A model generated the notes under the pieces. It had not been told where the DNA came from, did no database searches, and saw only the letters and a program-made list of their open reading frames with translations. Positions 1-12,151 of a stretch of DNA of 64,000 nucleotides are shown piece by piece. The position numbers were made by a program, and so were the translations under genes. The DNA comes from Pegoplata infirma. Lineage: Eukaryota > Arthropoda > Insecta > Diptera > Anthomyiidae. The DNA is taken from positions 232,226,023-232,290,022 of the forward strand of contig OY992536.1 in NCBI GenBank assembly GCA_963921195.1, given 5' to 3'. How positions within the stretch are numbered: the stretch's first letter is position 1; each line of letters opens with the position of its first letter.

Positions 1-540
1 TAGCACAGTGTTATCTTTCAATATCAGTGAAGTCACATAAAATGAGTACGCTTGAAGAAAAATTCCAATTAAATTTTAATAATTTGAAAATTTTCTCTTT
101 GTATATCTTTTTTCCACAGTATTCCTTTCAGAAATTCCAGCTAGGTCTATCTGTCCATCTGTATACTAGGGGGGGGGGGGGGGTTGATCAAATTTGGCTT
201 TTTTCGAATTTCGAAAACGTCGGGGTCTGGAAAGTTGCCATTTAGGGTCGATATTGTCTCACAAAAAAAATCATATTAGACCTGTAGACAATGTCTTTGG
301 CTTCCATTTTTGACTTTAAAATCGGTGAGTTCCGAACAAAGTCAAAAAAATTTAAGCTTTGTTTTGCTTAAAATATAAGTTTAAATTTAGACATTACTGA
401 AAAAGTGTTTTTGGTCTGTAAATTAGCGGAAATCCTCTTCATTAATTTGCCATCAATAGTGGCATTCTTCGATAGGTACAAATATTTAAAAAATATTTTA
501 CAAAAATTAATCCTCTGAAACTTTGGAGGAATTAAAAAAG
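1..540. other. AT-rich DNA, no gene recognised
   Basis: I see no convincing coding sequence here; the short open frames lack recognisable domains. A run of 15 G lies at 169-183, an obvious replication or sequencing slippage site. No other structure was found. Confidence 0.6.
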
Positions 541-1440
541 GAAACATGAACATTATATTTATGAAACCTTCATAAATATAATGAAGTTTTATGAAAAAGG
601 TCTATGAAATGCACTTTAAAATTTCATGATTTCACAAAAAAATTCATAAACGTGTCATATGAATTTTTATAATATGATTAAGAAATTATTCCAATATAAA
701 TATCATAAATTTTATTCCTAAAAAAAACAATGCATTTGCTTTTTTAATGAAACATTTCATAAATACTATGAAACCTTTCATAAATATAATGAAACTTGTC
801 TTTAAAGTTTGTCCAATGTAACTATGTCATAAATATTATGAAATTTTTCATAAATACTATGAAACATTTCATAAAAGTAATAGTACTTTTGTAAGTATTT
901 CATTATAATTATGAAACTATTTCATAGTACATGCCAATGAAGTGGTCCATAAATATATACTATAAAATTGTTTCCTAATATGATAAAATATTTAAGATAA
1001 AAATTACATCGTGTTTATGAAACATTTCATTATATTAATGAAGAGGTTAATAAAAGTTTATGAAATTTTATTCATTATATTAATGAAACCTTTCATAAAT
1101 ATAATTACAAATATCATTAATATTGACACTATAATAATAATGGTTTTGATCACATGATCAATTATTTTTTATTTATTCTTTCTATATATTTACATCTCAT
1201 TTTTTAATAAATTCAACGTAACCGAGAACTGGTAACAATGACCGTCGTCTCGTTGTAGCGAAAAAACCAAGGGCTCTGGTGGGAATCGAACCTACGACCT
1301 CCACGTTAAAGGCTAGCACGCTACCAACTAGCCTACGGGGGCCCTATGAAGAAATATGAAACTGTTACATTGGACGAACTTTAATGAAGTTTTTCATTAT
1401 ATTTATGACAGATTTCATTAATATAATAAGGCTTTTTCTT
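541..1440. repeat. Palindromic TTTCATAAATATAATGAAA-type repeat region
   Basis: Short self-complementary words built from CATTTCATAA and TTATGAAA recur dozens of times at 541-1110 and again at 1340-1440. A longer inverted match joins the segment near 800-825 (AAAGTTTGTCCAATGTAAC) to 1360-1385 (GTTACATTGGACGAACTTT), so the region can fold back on itself. The tRNA-like sequence at 1271-1343 sits inside the fold. The whole is probably one fold-back type DNA element, but I cannot define its ends. Confidence 0.5.
1271..1343 (-). pseudogene. tRNA-like sequence (probable tRNA-derived repeat)
   Basis: Read on the minus strand, this 73-base segment has a tRNA-like layout. There is an A-box-like TAGGCTAGTTGG that forms a short D stem (GCT/AGC), an exact B-box GGTTCGATTCC, and a T stem with one mismatch. 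The acceptor ends GGGC.../...GCCC pair only partly, and the anticodon stem is poor although its loop contains CTTTAA. The internal RNA polymerase III promoter boxes are therefore better kept than the cloverleaf. I favour a tRNA-derived repeat over a working tRNA gene. It lies within palindromic repeat DNA, which also argues against an ordinary tRNA locus. Confidence 0.5.
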
Positions 1441-1945
1441 TGAATGTAGGGTGGGGATATAGCCACCGTGATTGATAGGGGTGTGAAGTAGTATCTTGCC
1501 CTAGTCGGGTGGTTGTCGTGCTTCACAGCCTGGTAGATCATGAATTTCCGAAAATATAGATTTGTCTTTAGGATGGAATGCGTGGTTAGTTTTGTTTGAC
1601 ATTTTGGTTAACAATTAAAACGTTTTCTTTCAGTGTATTGATAAACAATCGAATACACAAATGACCAAGAAATATTTCAAAATCATATCATTTCCATGAC
1701 ACTTGGCTATTTTTGCGGTTACTGGTTGATGGTCGGCCAGTTGATGATCAACTGGCCAATGTTTGTCTGATTGTTATTTGTTTGTCTTTTTGTGTTTGTT
1801 AAAACCACAAATATTCACACAAATGATGTTTAAATCAGTGGCTGGCGGGTATTTGTGTAGGTATTTTGTTGATTTTTGTTGTTGTTTTTTTTGTCTGTAT
1901 GCAGATAAACAACCTTTAAATTTACTCTAAACATCCCAAGCAGAA
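1441..1945. other. Non-repeat stretch with a GC-richer island and a perfect palindrome
   Basis: Bases 1445-1550 are clearly less AT-rich than their surroundings but give no convincing reading frame on either strand. A perfect palindrome of 11-base arms around one base (GGCCAGTTGAT/ATCAACTGGCC) lies at 1735-1757. No gene is recognised. Confidence 0.5.
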
Positions 1946-1975
1946 ATTGACGAGGGTTTTAAATAAAAAGTGTTC

Positions 1976-2215
1976 TGCACCCTCACATAACGAATACATT
2001 TGTCACAACCGTAAATATTTTAACCTTATTTTCGAGGTTGTTCCAACCGGTAATTCGGTTATTACAACTACACTTCGGTTGTTACAACTACATTTCGGTG
2101 GTCACAACCATATTGCGGTTGCCATAGCCGTATTAAGGTTGTGACAACCGTATTAAGGTTGTGACAGCCGCATGACCGGCTAAAACAACCTCGAAAAAAA
2201 GCAAAAATACGTGTC
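1976..2215. mobile_element. MITE of the CACAACCG family (one end eroded)
   Basis: The segment is dominated by GGTTGTGACAACCG-like inverted words. Its left end (CATAACGAATACATTTGTCA followed by CAACCGTAAATATT) matches in inverted form the end of the copy at 19403-19635. The right terminal inverted repeat is not visible here, so this copy looks truncated. Confidence 0.55.
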
Positions 2216-2547
2216 GACTTAAAATTAATAGAGATTTTTTCGTATTCATATGGATATCGTAGCTCTATGTCTTTACCACAGTACAGACTAGTATGCAAAC
2301 AATGGTGCTAATTGCGTACTTTCCAATATGGTGGCATGGTTTTTAGTACAGAATTATCATCGCTGCCTAGTGTATGTGTGCCTGTACGTGTGAGCTTTTG
2401 TATATGTATTTATGTTGTTTGTTTACGTTTTGTATGAAACGTCAAAAGTTACACCGTGTGCTGTCACTAATACTTGAACACATCGAATGCAACTCTGTGA
2501 ACCTACTTATGTACGCACCCACATTTTTACAAGGTTATGCCAAATAG

Positions 2548-2860
2548 CTCAAAGATCCAAAAAACGATTTTTAAAATGATTTTATAGCGCTTTGATTACT
2601 TTAAAGCAAAGCTTTTTAAACGCTTTAATCTAGCGTGTATCGATGATATCATTCTGATCTTCTGACAGAAGGAAATATACAGAAAGCTCGTATACAGAAA
2701 GCTCCACGATGCTTTAACAACGCTAATATAGTTTCTTAAAAAAAACTCAAAAATCCAAAAAACGATTTTTAAAATGCCTTTGAAGCGCTTTTTAAACGCA
2801 TTAATCTAGCGTATATCGATGTTATCATTCTGATCTTCTGACAGAAGGTGGTATACAAAA
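2548..2860 (+). repeat. Direct duplication of a ~120-150-bp segment
   Basis: The block beginning TCCAAAAAACGATTTTTAAA at about 2550 is repeated in the same orientation from about 2752. Both copies contain CATTCTGATCTTCTGACAGA. The copies differ at scattered bases and by a small indel. No coding potential is recognised. Confidence 0.6.
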
Positions 2861-3166
2861 CTCGTACAACCATCCACTAATGTATTTTTCTGCCTGGGAT
2901 CTTCATACATGTTTATATATATATTTTTTTACATGTATTGGGTCTATTATCATGTGTAAAGGACATGTAATATTTTTTTTTTGTTTTTCCAAATGAGATT
3001 TCATTTGAAATTTAATACTTTTTTGTCGAACTTCAATGACCCTTTATCAAAGGATAATCATGTGTGGGCAGTTTTTAAACATTTCTTAGGGGAATTAAAG
3101 AAAATATATAAAAACTAAGTTAAAAAGTAAAATTCGGCTTTGCTGAATATACTGATATAAAAAAGA

Positions 3167-3276
3167 TTATTGCAAAAGACTTAAAAAAATGCTTGCGAAT
3201 TTTGTACTCTTGCCCAAAACATTAAATCATGATAATGTTTTGTGGAAGATTTGGGTTTACTTGCCAAAGCAAAGTT
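3167..3276 (+). repeat. Left outer inverted segment of the 12.4-kb composite block
   Basis: This segment is the approximate reverse complement of 15445-15541. The shared words include CCCAAAACATTAAATCATGA and TTGCCAAAGCAAAGTT. The match continues weakly inward (GTACAGCTCTTTT at left, GTACTGCTCTTTT at right). The pair brackets the duplicated fold-back DNA in between. Confidence 0.65.
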
Positions 3277-3394
3277 TTTTTAGGAAAAATAATGTTATCT
3301 TACTTTGCGAGGACTCCATTAAAAAACCAAAAGAGCTGTACATTTCGTAAGTGAGTGCACAATAGCATGTCCCGAAATCAGGAAATTTTGGAAT

Positions 3395-3655
3395 ATCTTT
3401 AGGGCATACCCTAACGATGCTTATTGAAGAGCTGATTACGGGAAAAATAATCAAAAAATTTTTGGAGATCATCTTCAGGGCGCAACCAGCGCTTAAATTT
3501 TGCATCCGTGGTGCATTTGGTCAAAAAATAATATTTTTTTTTATTTTTAAAATTGATGCCTAAAGTTTCGTTAGGTAGAGTACATTCAGGAAAAAATATT
3601 TATAAAGTTTTCATGGAGCAATTTTGGTCCAGCGCAACGCTTTGAAACTTCGAAT
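3395..3655 (-). repeat. Inverted copy of the segment at 5841-6095
   Basis: Words such as GGGCATACCCT, GCTGATTACGG, GCGCAACCAGCGCTT and GGAGCAATTTTGGTCCAGC occur here in reverse complement to 5841-6095. A further piece at 3826-3880 (CACTGTGGGCCAGCAT) mirrors 5785-5846. Together they form the arms of a decayed fold-back whose loop is about 3880-5780. Open frames inside it are incidental. Confidence 0.6.
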
Positions 3656-3955
3656 ATGCATAATTTATTACATATTTTTTTAAGTTTTTGTAAAAAACAG
3701 CTTTTTATGCAAAGGCTTAAACATAAACTCCGTTTTATACAAAATCTTAAAAGAATTCTTACAAACTCCGGTTTTTACAAAAACTTAAAAAAATATATAC
3801 TTAATTACACCTTTTCAAAATTTCAAAACGTTGCACTGTGGGCCAGCATCCCTGAATTTTGGCCATAAATAGACCGCTTAACCTATATGTCAAAAAAGTA
3901 TTGCATATGGGTGTTAAAGGATCGCTGATCACGATTCTGGAAAAAAAATTTCAAA

Positions 3956-4590
3956 ATTCAAAATGGCGGATCCAAAATGGCGGACATGATTTTTTAATTC
4001 TTTGTTTATTGTTCTTAATATAATCATTATCGATGTATTTATGGTCGTTAATAACGAATATGAGCTCAGACTTTTAAAATTCAAAATGGCGGATCCAATA
4101 TGGCGACAAATTTAAATTTAAAATTTTTTATATGTTGTCTCTTTTGGCCAAAAACTTTGATTTTAATGGTTTTTCGGATGTTAAAACTGATTTGGGAATT
4201 AAAGATTTGAAATTCAAAATGGCGGATCCAATATGGCGAATATGCTTTTGTAATTCTTAGCTAATTGTACTTAAATTAGTAATTTTTGATGTATTTAGGG
4301 TCAGTAATTACGAATATGAGCTCCGATTTTTTAAATTCAAAATGGCGGATTCAATATGGCGTCAAATAAAATATTAAGTTTTTTTCTATGTTGTCTGATT
4401 TTGATGGTTTTTGGAATGCCAAATCTGATTTAAGAATCAAATATTCAAAATAGCGGATCCAATATGGCGGACAAAATATTTAAATTATTGATTAATGTTT
4501 CAAAATATCACTAGGAAATGATTGGAAAACACGAATACGAGCTCAGACTTTTTGAAATCAAAATGGCGGATCTAAAATTAAGGACATAGA
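3956..4590 (+). repeat. Tandem repeat, ~107-132-bp unit with AAAATGGCGGATCC core
   Basis: The core TTCAAAATGGCGGATCCAA followed by TATGGCG recurs at about 3956, 4079, 4211, 4337, 4444 and 4557. The spacing is 107-132 bases, with diverged AT-rich sequence between cores. The core is much better conserved than the spacer. Confidence 0.75.
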
Positions 4591-4864
4591 TTTTCAAAAA
4601 AATGTACAATGTTTAAATTTCTAAGTTTTTATAAATCCCTCTTTTTGCTTTTATCAGAACATTTTAATAAAATATTTCTCTTTTAAATGCGTCAAAAAGT
4701 TCATATATTCAGTGGCTCATTTAAGAGAGAACTTTTTTATTTCCAATAAGCATTTGCCATCCTAAATGCACAAATAATTCTAAAAGCTTACAATTTCGTA
4801 AAAAATATTAAAAATGCTATTGCCAAAATATGCCCGCTTAAATGCGTTACCAGCTTTAATGTTA
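4591..4864. other. AT-rich DNA, nothing recognised
   Basis: No gene, inverted repeat or tandem pattern was seen in this stretch. Confidence 0.5.
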
Positions 4865-5220
4865 AGCACTGGAGATGGACGCTGGTCACGTGAATTACTT
4901 GTGATCGAAAGTGAGAGTGATTAAAATTTTTTGTTCGTGAGTGATAAGTGAGTGAGACAATTTTTTGCGTGAGTGATTCTTAGTGAGTGCAATTTTTTTG
5001 CGTGAGTCAAAATTATTAAAATGTATTGATGCAGTTTTAACTTTTTTTTGGGTATTTTAAATGTTTAGCGTGAGTTACGAGTGAGCGTGAGTCACACGTG
5101 AGTGGTGTTTTGTTTACTCACGTGAATAGCGAGTAAGTGTGAGAAAAAAACGGTTGAGTAAATTATGTTTTTTTTTCGTGAGCGTGAGTCATCGTGAGTC
5201 ACTCACGTGCCCATCAGCAG
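4865..5220. repeat. GTGAGTG / CACGTGA motif-rich repeat, copy 1
   Basis: The segment is full of GTGAGT, GTGAGCG and CACGTGA words. It opens with GATGGACGCTGGTCACGTGA and closes with CACTCACGTGCCCATC, so its ends are roughly inverted. Related motif clusters lie at 23965-24140 and 35272-35510. Confidence 0.6.
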
Positions 5221-5840
5221 TTATCACGCCAATGTTGTCAAAGTGAGGCATTTTTTATTAGAAATCAATAGAAACAAAAATATCGAAAAATGTTGAAGTT
5301 CCATTTTAGGGCATTTCTAAACGTCATATTTTGGTTTATTGCCTCTAGATCAAAAGTTTATGAACGGTCGCACAGGGTCGCAAAAATATGAATAGAATAC
5401 ATTGTCAGAGACAGATCGTAGTTCGAGGTTTGTCAATATCGTTTGGACTTTTTTGGACTTTGGTGTTGAAAAAAGGCGGATTTCAACAAAAGTATGAATT
5501 TCCATAATTTATTTAAAAAAAAATATGCTTATAGCTTACTTTTTGGCAGTTTATATCATGTGTTCAACAAACAGGTATGTCTTTAGGAGAACTTCACCGA
5601 AAATTTGGAAAAATATTGTGTCGAAGTACAAAAAAAATTATTTGTTTCATAAATAAAAAATATAAAAAAAATCTCAAACATTGACTTTAACCTCATGCAA
5701 AAAAAAAACTTTAAGCTATAATAAAAATATATTAAAGGTGGACAAAATTCAAGATGTCGGCATTCCGAAAAAATATTTTTAAATATGTGTTGCCTTACAG
5801 ACCTTATTGGCCAAAAAATGGAAATCCTGGCCCACAGTGC
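5221..5840. other. AT-rich spacer between repeat blocks
   Basis: Apart from the short inverted match at 5785-5846 to 3826-3880, I see nothing definable. The open frames overlapping here lack recognisable domains. Confidence 0.5.
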
Positions 5841-6111
5841 GTTGTGTGCTGGACCAAAATTGCTCCATGAAATTTTTACAAATTTTTTTTCAGAATATAC
5901 TCTACCTAACGAAACTTTTGGCACCAATTTTGAAAATAAAAAAAAATATTTTTTTTTGACCAAATGCGCTAGGGATGCAAACTTCAAGCGCTGGTTGCGC
6001 CCTGAAGATGACCTCCAAAATTTGTTTAATATTTTTTTCCGTAATCAGCTCTTTACTAAGCATCATTCTAGGGGTATGCCCTAAAATTTTTCATTTTCGG
6101 GACACGCTAGT

Positions 6112-8322
6112 GCACAAATAAGTGCAAAAAAGTGTTTTTACATTTTGGAGAGTATAAAAGATTCGGCACCAAAGAATATACCACTCTCACTTGTTTTATG
6201 TACATTTGATAAACAAATGGAAAATTTTTATGCGAAAAGCTAAGACTTGGTGAAAAAGTAGTTGTGGTAAAAAAAAATGATTTTTTTTAACGAAAAAACA
6301 AAATTAAGTTAAAAAAAATTTAATAAACTCAAAATTTTTGGTGCAAAAAAACTTTGATGAAAAAAAGTTTTTGATGAAAAGAACAATTTTTTGATGTAAA
6401 AAAAATTGATAAAAAAAAAATTTAGTGAGAAAAAAATTGATAATAAAAAATTTGATAAAAAAAATTTGTTAAAAAAAATTTGATGAAAAAAAATTGATGA
6501 CAAAAAATGTGATAAAAAAAACATGAAGAAAAAATTTTAATGAAAAAAAAATTTGTTAAAAAAAAAAAAAAATTGAGGAAAAAAAAAAGTTTGAGAAAAA
6601 TGATAAAAAAAAATAATGGAAAAAAAATTTTATGAAAAAAAAAAAAAAATTGATGAAAAAAAATTTTTTTTTTGTTGAAAAATAATCAGCATCGTAATTT
6701 TTAAGATTAAAACTTTTGTTTCATAATCTACACAAGACATCCAAATTTTGAGCTATATTTTTCAAAAAAGTCAAACTAGAATTTTGAGAAAAAATAAGCA
6801 TACGGGGACCAAAATCGTGGTTCTGGAATTTTGTTGACAAATTCATGTTCAGCATGCAAAAATTAGTATGAAAACATGTAATGCATGATGAAATTATTCA
6901 AAAAAATATTTATAAATTAATTATTTAAAAATAAAGAGGGTTTTTCATTCAGAAAAAATAATTGTAGAGAAAACCAAAAATGCGAATAAAATAGCAAAAA
7001 AAAATATTTTTGTTCTGAATTCTTCACCATAGATGAGGGCCGTTTTACTGAATTTTTTGCCATCAAAAAGTTATTTTCGTGAAAATTAAATCCGATTGGC
7101 CTTAAATTTGCACCTCAAAATGTTCAGATCTACACCATTTACAGATATAATTTAAAAATTTTACTTGTAATTCGAAGATTCTATTGTAGTTCTAAAATTC
7201 CAATTGTAATTCAAAAAAGATCAATTGAAGTTCGAAAAAGATCAAGTACAATACCGAAATTTTGAAACTAAAAAAAATATAAGTAAAAGTACTGTAAAAA
7301 CTCCGTAGTTTGCTTAAACTTATCTTAAAATCTGGCTTTACTTTTGGAAATTTTTTTAACATGATAATGTTTTTAGGCTGGTGTCTAATTTTAAAAAAGT
7401 TGCAGGACGCCAGCTCAGTTTGGCTATATAAGCTAACAATTAACGAAAAAGAAAATAAGAATTACTATTTTAATTTTCTTAAAGCCAAAAAATTTTAGTC
7501 ACTTTGTAACTTAGATAATAATCACCTCGTGGTGAATAAAACCGTTTTTCACCAGCTGGTGAATAAAAAACTACATAAAAAAAAAATTTTTTTTTCATAA
7601 ATTTTTTTTTTATCAAATTTTTATTTTCATCAAATGTTTTTTTTCATCAAGTTTTTTTTCATCAAATTTTTTTTCAATCAATTTTTTTTTTTTCATCAAT
7701 TTTTTATTTATTTTAATCATTTATTTTTTTTGCATTAAACTTTTTTTTTCATAAATTTTTTTTTTCATCAGAATTTTTTTTCCTAAAATTTTTTTTCATC
7801 AATTTTTTTGTTTTTCCATCATTTTTTTCATAAATTTTTTTTTCATCAAATGTTTCTTTTTTTCATAAATTTTTTTTTTCATCAACATTTTTTTTTATTC
7901 ATAAATTTTTTGGTTTTTTCATCAATTTTTTTTTCACCATTTTTTTTTCATAAATTTTTTATTTATTCATTTTTGATTTCAGCATTTTTTTCATCAATTT
8001 TTTTCATGAAAGTTTTTTACATAATTTTTTTTTCATGATTTTTTTTATGAAATTCTTTATTACACCAAATTTTTTATTACATTTTTTTTTAGCAATTTTA
8101 TTCTCATAAAATTTTAATTATTTTCCAAATTTTTTTTTTCATAAATTTTTTTTACTTCAAAAAATTTTTCTTTTCATCAAAGTTTAAGCTTTTCATATAA
8201 AAATGTTCCACTTGTTTATTAAATGTACATAAAATAGGTGAGAGTGTTAAATTTTTCGGTGCCGAATCTTTTATATTCTCCAAAATGTAAAAACACCTTT
8301 TTACACATATTTTTGCACTCAT
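6112..8322. mobile_element. Fold-back element with A-rich left and T-rich right arms, copy A
   Basis: The left arm (GTGCAAAAAAGTGTTTTTAC, then an AGATTCGGCACC block, then a run of GATGAAAAAAAATT repeats at 6300-6670) is mirrored on the right. There, TTTTTTTTCATCAAAT repeats at 7560-8170 are followed by GGTGCCGAATCTTTTATATT and GTAAAAACACC. The loop at 6690-7510 is less repetitive. Part of it (6740-7100) recurs inverted inside the TIR element at 26047-26787. All open frames inside are products of low complexity. Confidence 0.7.
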
Positions 8323-8330
8323 TTAACATA

Positions 8331-10281
8331 TGGGGCATTCCATGTGAAATCGGACACTTTGAAAAACTTTTTTTTTAGATTTTCCTAATTTGTTTACAGT
8401 TTTTACAGGGTACCTTCGAAAACTCCTTCGTGGTAAATTTTCAGATTTTTTTGATGACCCGTTCAAAAGATATCGAATTTTTAAAAATTGGTAGTTTGTT
8501 CCTTTACTCAAACTTCTTTTAATCATAACTTCTTCAATAATGGTCCGAATTTCAAAATTTTTTTTTCAAAATTTTTGTTTTTTTACGTACTTTCTAAAAA
8601 AAAAATCCCAAAAAATTCTTAAAAGCGCTCTAGTATGCGATTTTTAAGTTTTAAAATTTAAATCTCATTTTTGAAAATGTTTGTACTCTTTGATTATTTT
8701 GAAATTTTTTTGTGTAAAACTTCTATCAATTCTACAAATTTTTTGCCCAGGAAGATCGTGGGATAACGATTATTACTATTTTTTAAAATTTTTTGAAAAA
8801 ATTTTATTGCAATTTTCCAATCTTTAAATCATTTCTACTGCTCCAATGGTGCGTCATAGAGGGGTCCTTTATAAGACCGACCCCCATTCATTTTTACGTC
8901 TTAACATTTCTTTGGAACAAACTAATACCCTATCTCCAATTTATAAGGGGGCTCCCACACAAAACGACATTTTTTTAAATTTGTTTCAATCGCTCTAACT
9001 GCCCTAATAGTGCCCTTAGAGCAACAAAATGTATGACCGACCCACAATATTTTTTTAGTCCAAACATTTTCTCTGAACCCACTTACCCTCTATCTTTAAC
9101 TGTTAAGGTGGTCTCCATACAATTTTTTTTATTTTTTGTAAATTTGTTTTATTTAATCAGCTTCTACCGGTCCAATGATGCGTCCGAGAGGGGTCATTAC
9201 TGAGACCGACCCCCATTTATTTTTACCCTGCAACATTTTTAAAACATACCTACGCCCTATCTCCACTCCCTAAGTAGGCTCCCATACAAAATAACATTTT
9301 TATAAAATTTGCTCCAACTGTTATTTGTATGGGAGCTTACTTAGGGAGTGGAGATAGGGCGTAGGTATGTTTTGAAAAAATGTCGTAGGATAAAAATAAA
9401 TGGGGGTCGGTCTCATTAATGACCCCTCTCGGACGCATCAATAGACCGGTAGAAGCTGATTAAATAAATCAAATTTACAAAAAATAAAAAAAATTGTATG
9501 GGGACCGCCTTAACAGTTAAAGATAGAGGGTAGGTGTGTTCAGAGAAAATGTTTATACTAAAAAAATATTGTGGGTCGGTCATACATTTTGTTGCTCTAA
9601 GGGCACTATGAGGGCAGTTAGAGCGGTTGGAACAAATTTTAAAAAATGTCGTTTTGTGTGGGAGCCCCCTTAGAAATTGGAGATAGGGTATTAGTTTGCT
9701 CCAAAGAAATGTTAAGACGTAAAAATTAATGGTGGTCGGTCTTATAAAGGACCCCTCTATGACGCACCATTGGAGCAGTAGAAATGATTTTAGGACTTGA
9801 AAATTACAATAAATTTTTTTCAAAAAATTTTAAAAAATAGTAATAATCGTTATCCCACGATCTTCCTGGGCAAAAAATTTGTGGAATTGATCGAATTTTT
9901 GCACAAAAAAATTTCAAAAAAATCGAAGAGTACAAACATTTTCAAAAATGAGATTTAAATTTTAAAACTTAAAAATCGCATACTAGAGCGCTTTTAAGAA
10001 TTTTTTGGGATTTTTTATTAGAAAGAACGTAAAAAAAAAAAATTTTGAAAAAAGAAAATTTGAAATTTGGACCATTATTGAAGAAGTTATGATTAAAAGA
10101 AATTTGAGTAAAGGAACAAACTACCAATTTTTAAAAATTCGATATCTTTTGAACGGGTCATCAAAAAAATCTGAAAATTTACCACGAAGGAGTTTTCGAA
10201 GGGTACTAAAAACTGTAAACAAATTGGGAAAATCTAAAAAAAAAGTTTTTCAAAATGTCCGATTTCACATCGAATGCCCCA
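8331..10281. mobile_element. Long fold-back (GGGGCATTCC family), 1.95 kb
   Basis: The left terminus TGGGGCATTCCATGTGAAAT is mirrored by a right terminus ending in GAATGCCCCA. The arms, about 970 bases each, are reverse complements across a centre near 9306, where ACTCCCTAAGTAGGCTCCCA meets TGGGAGCTTACTTAGGGAGT. TA lies on both sides. It encodes no recognisable transposase, so it would be non-autonomous. Short open frames occur symmetrically in both arms and are not genes. Confidence 0.85.
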
Positions 10282-12151
10282 TATATACTAAATTACACCT
10301 TTTCAAAATTTCAAAACGTTGTGCTGGACCAAAATTGCTCCATGAAATTTTTACAAATTTTTTTCAGAATATACTCTACCTAACGAAACTTTTGGCACCA
10401 ATTTTGAAAATAAAAAAAAATATTTTTTTTTGACCAAATGCACTAGGGATGCAAACTTCAAACTTTTTTCCCGTAATCAGCTCTTTACTAAGCATCATTC
10501 TAGGGGTATGACCTAAAATTTTTTATTTTCGGGACACGCTAGTGCACAAATAAGTGCAAAAAAGTGTTTTTACATTTTGGAGAGTATAAAAGATTCGGCA
10601 CTAAAGAATATACCACTCTCACTTGTTTTATGTACATTTGATAAACAAATGGAAAATTTTTATGGGAAAAGCTAAGACTTGGTGAAAAAGTAGTTGTGGT
10701 AAAAAAAAAATGATTTTTTTTCACGAAAAAACAAAATTAAGTTAAAAAAATTTTAATAAACCCAAAATTTTTGGTGCAAAAAAACTTTGATGAAAAAAAG
10801 TTTTTGATGAAAGAACAATTTTTTGATGTAAAAAAAATTGATGAAAAAAAAAAAAAAATTTTGTGAGAAAAAAATTGATAATAAAAAATTTGATAAAAAA
10901 AAATTTGTTAAAAAAAATTTGATGAAAAAAAATTGATGACAAAAAATGTGATAAAAAAAACATGAAGAAAAAATTTTAATGAAAAAAAAATTTGTTAAAA
11001 AAAAAAAAAAATTGAGGAAAAAAAAAAGTTTGAGAAAAATGATAAAAAAGAATAATGGAAAAAAAATTTTATGAAAAAAAAAAAAATTTATGAAAAAAAA
11101 ATTTTATTTTGTTGAAAAATAATCAGCATCGTAATTTTTAAGATTAAAACTTTTGTTTCATAATCTACACAAGACATCCAAATTTTGAGCTATATTTTTC
11201 AAAAAAGTCAAACTAGAATTTTGAGAAAAAATAAGCATACGGGGACCAAAATCGTGGTTCTGGAATTTTGTTGACAAATTCATGTTCAGCATGCAAAAAT
11301 TAGTATGAAAACATGTAATGCATGATGAAATTATTCAAAAAAATATTTATAAATTAATTATTTGAAAATAAAGAGGGTTTTTCATTCAGAAAAAATAATT
11401 GTAGAGAAAACCAAAAATGCGAATAAAATAGCAAAAAAAAATATTTTTGTTCTGAATTCTTCACCATAGATGAGGGCCGTTTTACTGAATTTTTTGCCAT
11501 CAAAAAGTTATTTTCGTGAAAATTAAATCCGATTGGCCTTAAATTTGCACCTCAAAATGTTCAGATCTACACCATTTACAGATATAATTTAAAAATTTTA
11601 CTTGTAATTCGAAGATTCCATTTGTAATTCGAAGATTCTATTGTAGTTCTAAAATTCCAATTGTAATTCAAAAAAGATCAATTGAAGTTCGAAAAAGATC
11701 AAGTACAATACCGAAATTTTGAAACTAAAAAAAAATATAAGTAAAAGTACTGTAAAACTCCGTAGTTTGCTTAAACTTATCTAAAAATCTGGCTTTACTT
11801 TTGGAAATTTTTTTAACATGATAATGTTTTTAGGCTGGTGTCTAATTTTAAAAAAGTTGCAGGACGCCAGCTCAGTTTGGCTATATAAGCTAACAATTAA
11901 CGAAAAAGAAAATAAGAATTACTATTTTCATTTTCTTAAAGCCAAAAAATTTTAGTCACTTTGTAATCACCTCGTGGTGAATAAAACCGTTTTTCACCAG
12001 CTGGTGAATAACAAATTACATAAAAAAAAAATTTTTTTTCATAAATTTTTTTTTTATCAAATTTTTATTTTCATCAAATGTTTTTTTTCATCAAGTTTTT
12101 TTTCATCAAATTTTTTTTCAATCAATTTTTTTTTTTCATCAATTTTTTATT

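Larger units (their letters stand above)
5841..10281 (+). repeat. Tandem duplication unit, copy A (4.4 kb)
   Basis: From GTGCTGGACCAAAATTGCTC to the end of the GGGGCATTCC fold-back, this unit is repeated at 10319-15384. Long stretches, for example about 6100-7300 against 10560-11760, look almost base-identical. Copy B differs by a deletion of about 40 bases near 10462, a small 34-base direct duplication near 11610-11640, and two inserted mini-me elements. The near-identity points to a recent duplication. Confidence 0.85.

Noticed and set aside
5583..6084. Open frames of 99-134 codons on both strands
   Set aside because: They overlap each other in opposite directions, recur in the duplicated block as disrupted versions, and lack domain signatures. 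They lie in repeat DNA.
9416..10433. Frames of 135 and 142 codons
   Set aside because: They fall in the arms of the palindrome and have mirror-image counterparts in the other arm and in the 13.5-kb copy with changed frames. There is no protein signature.
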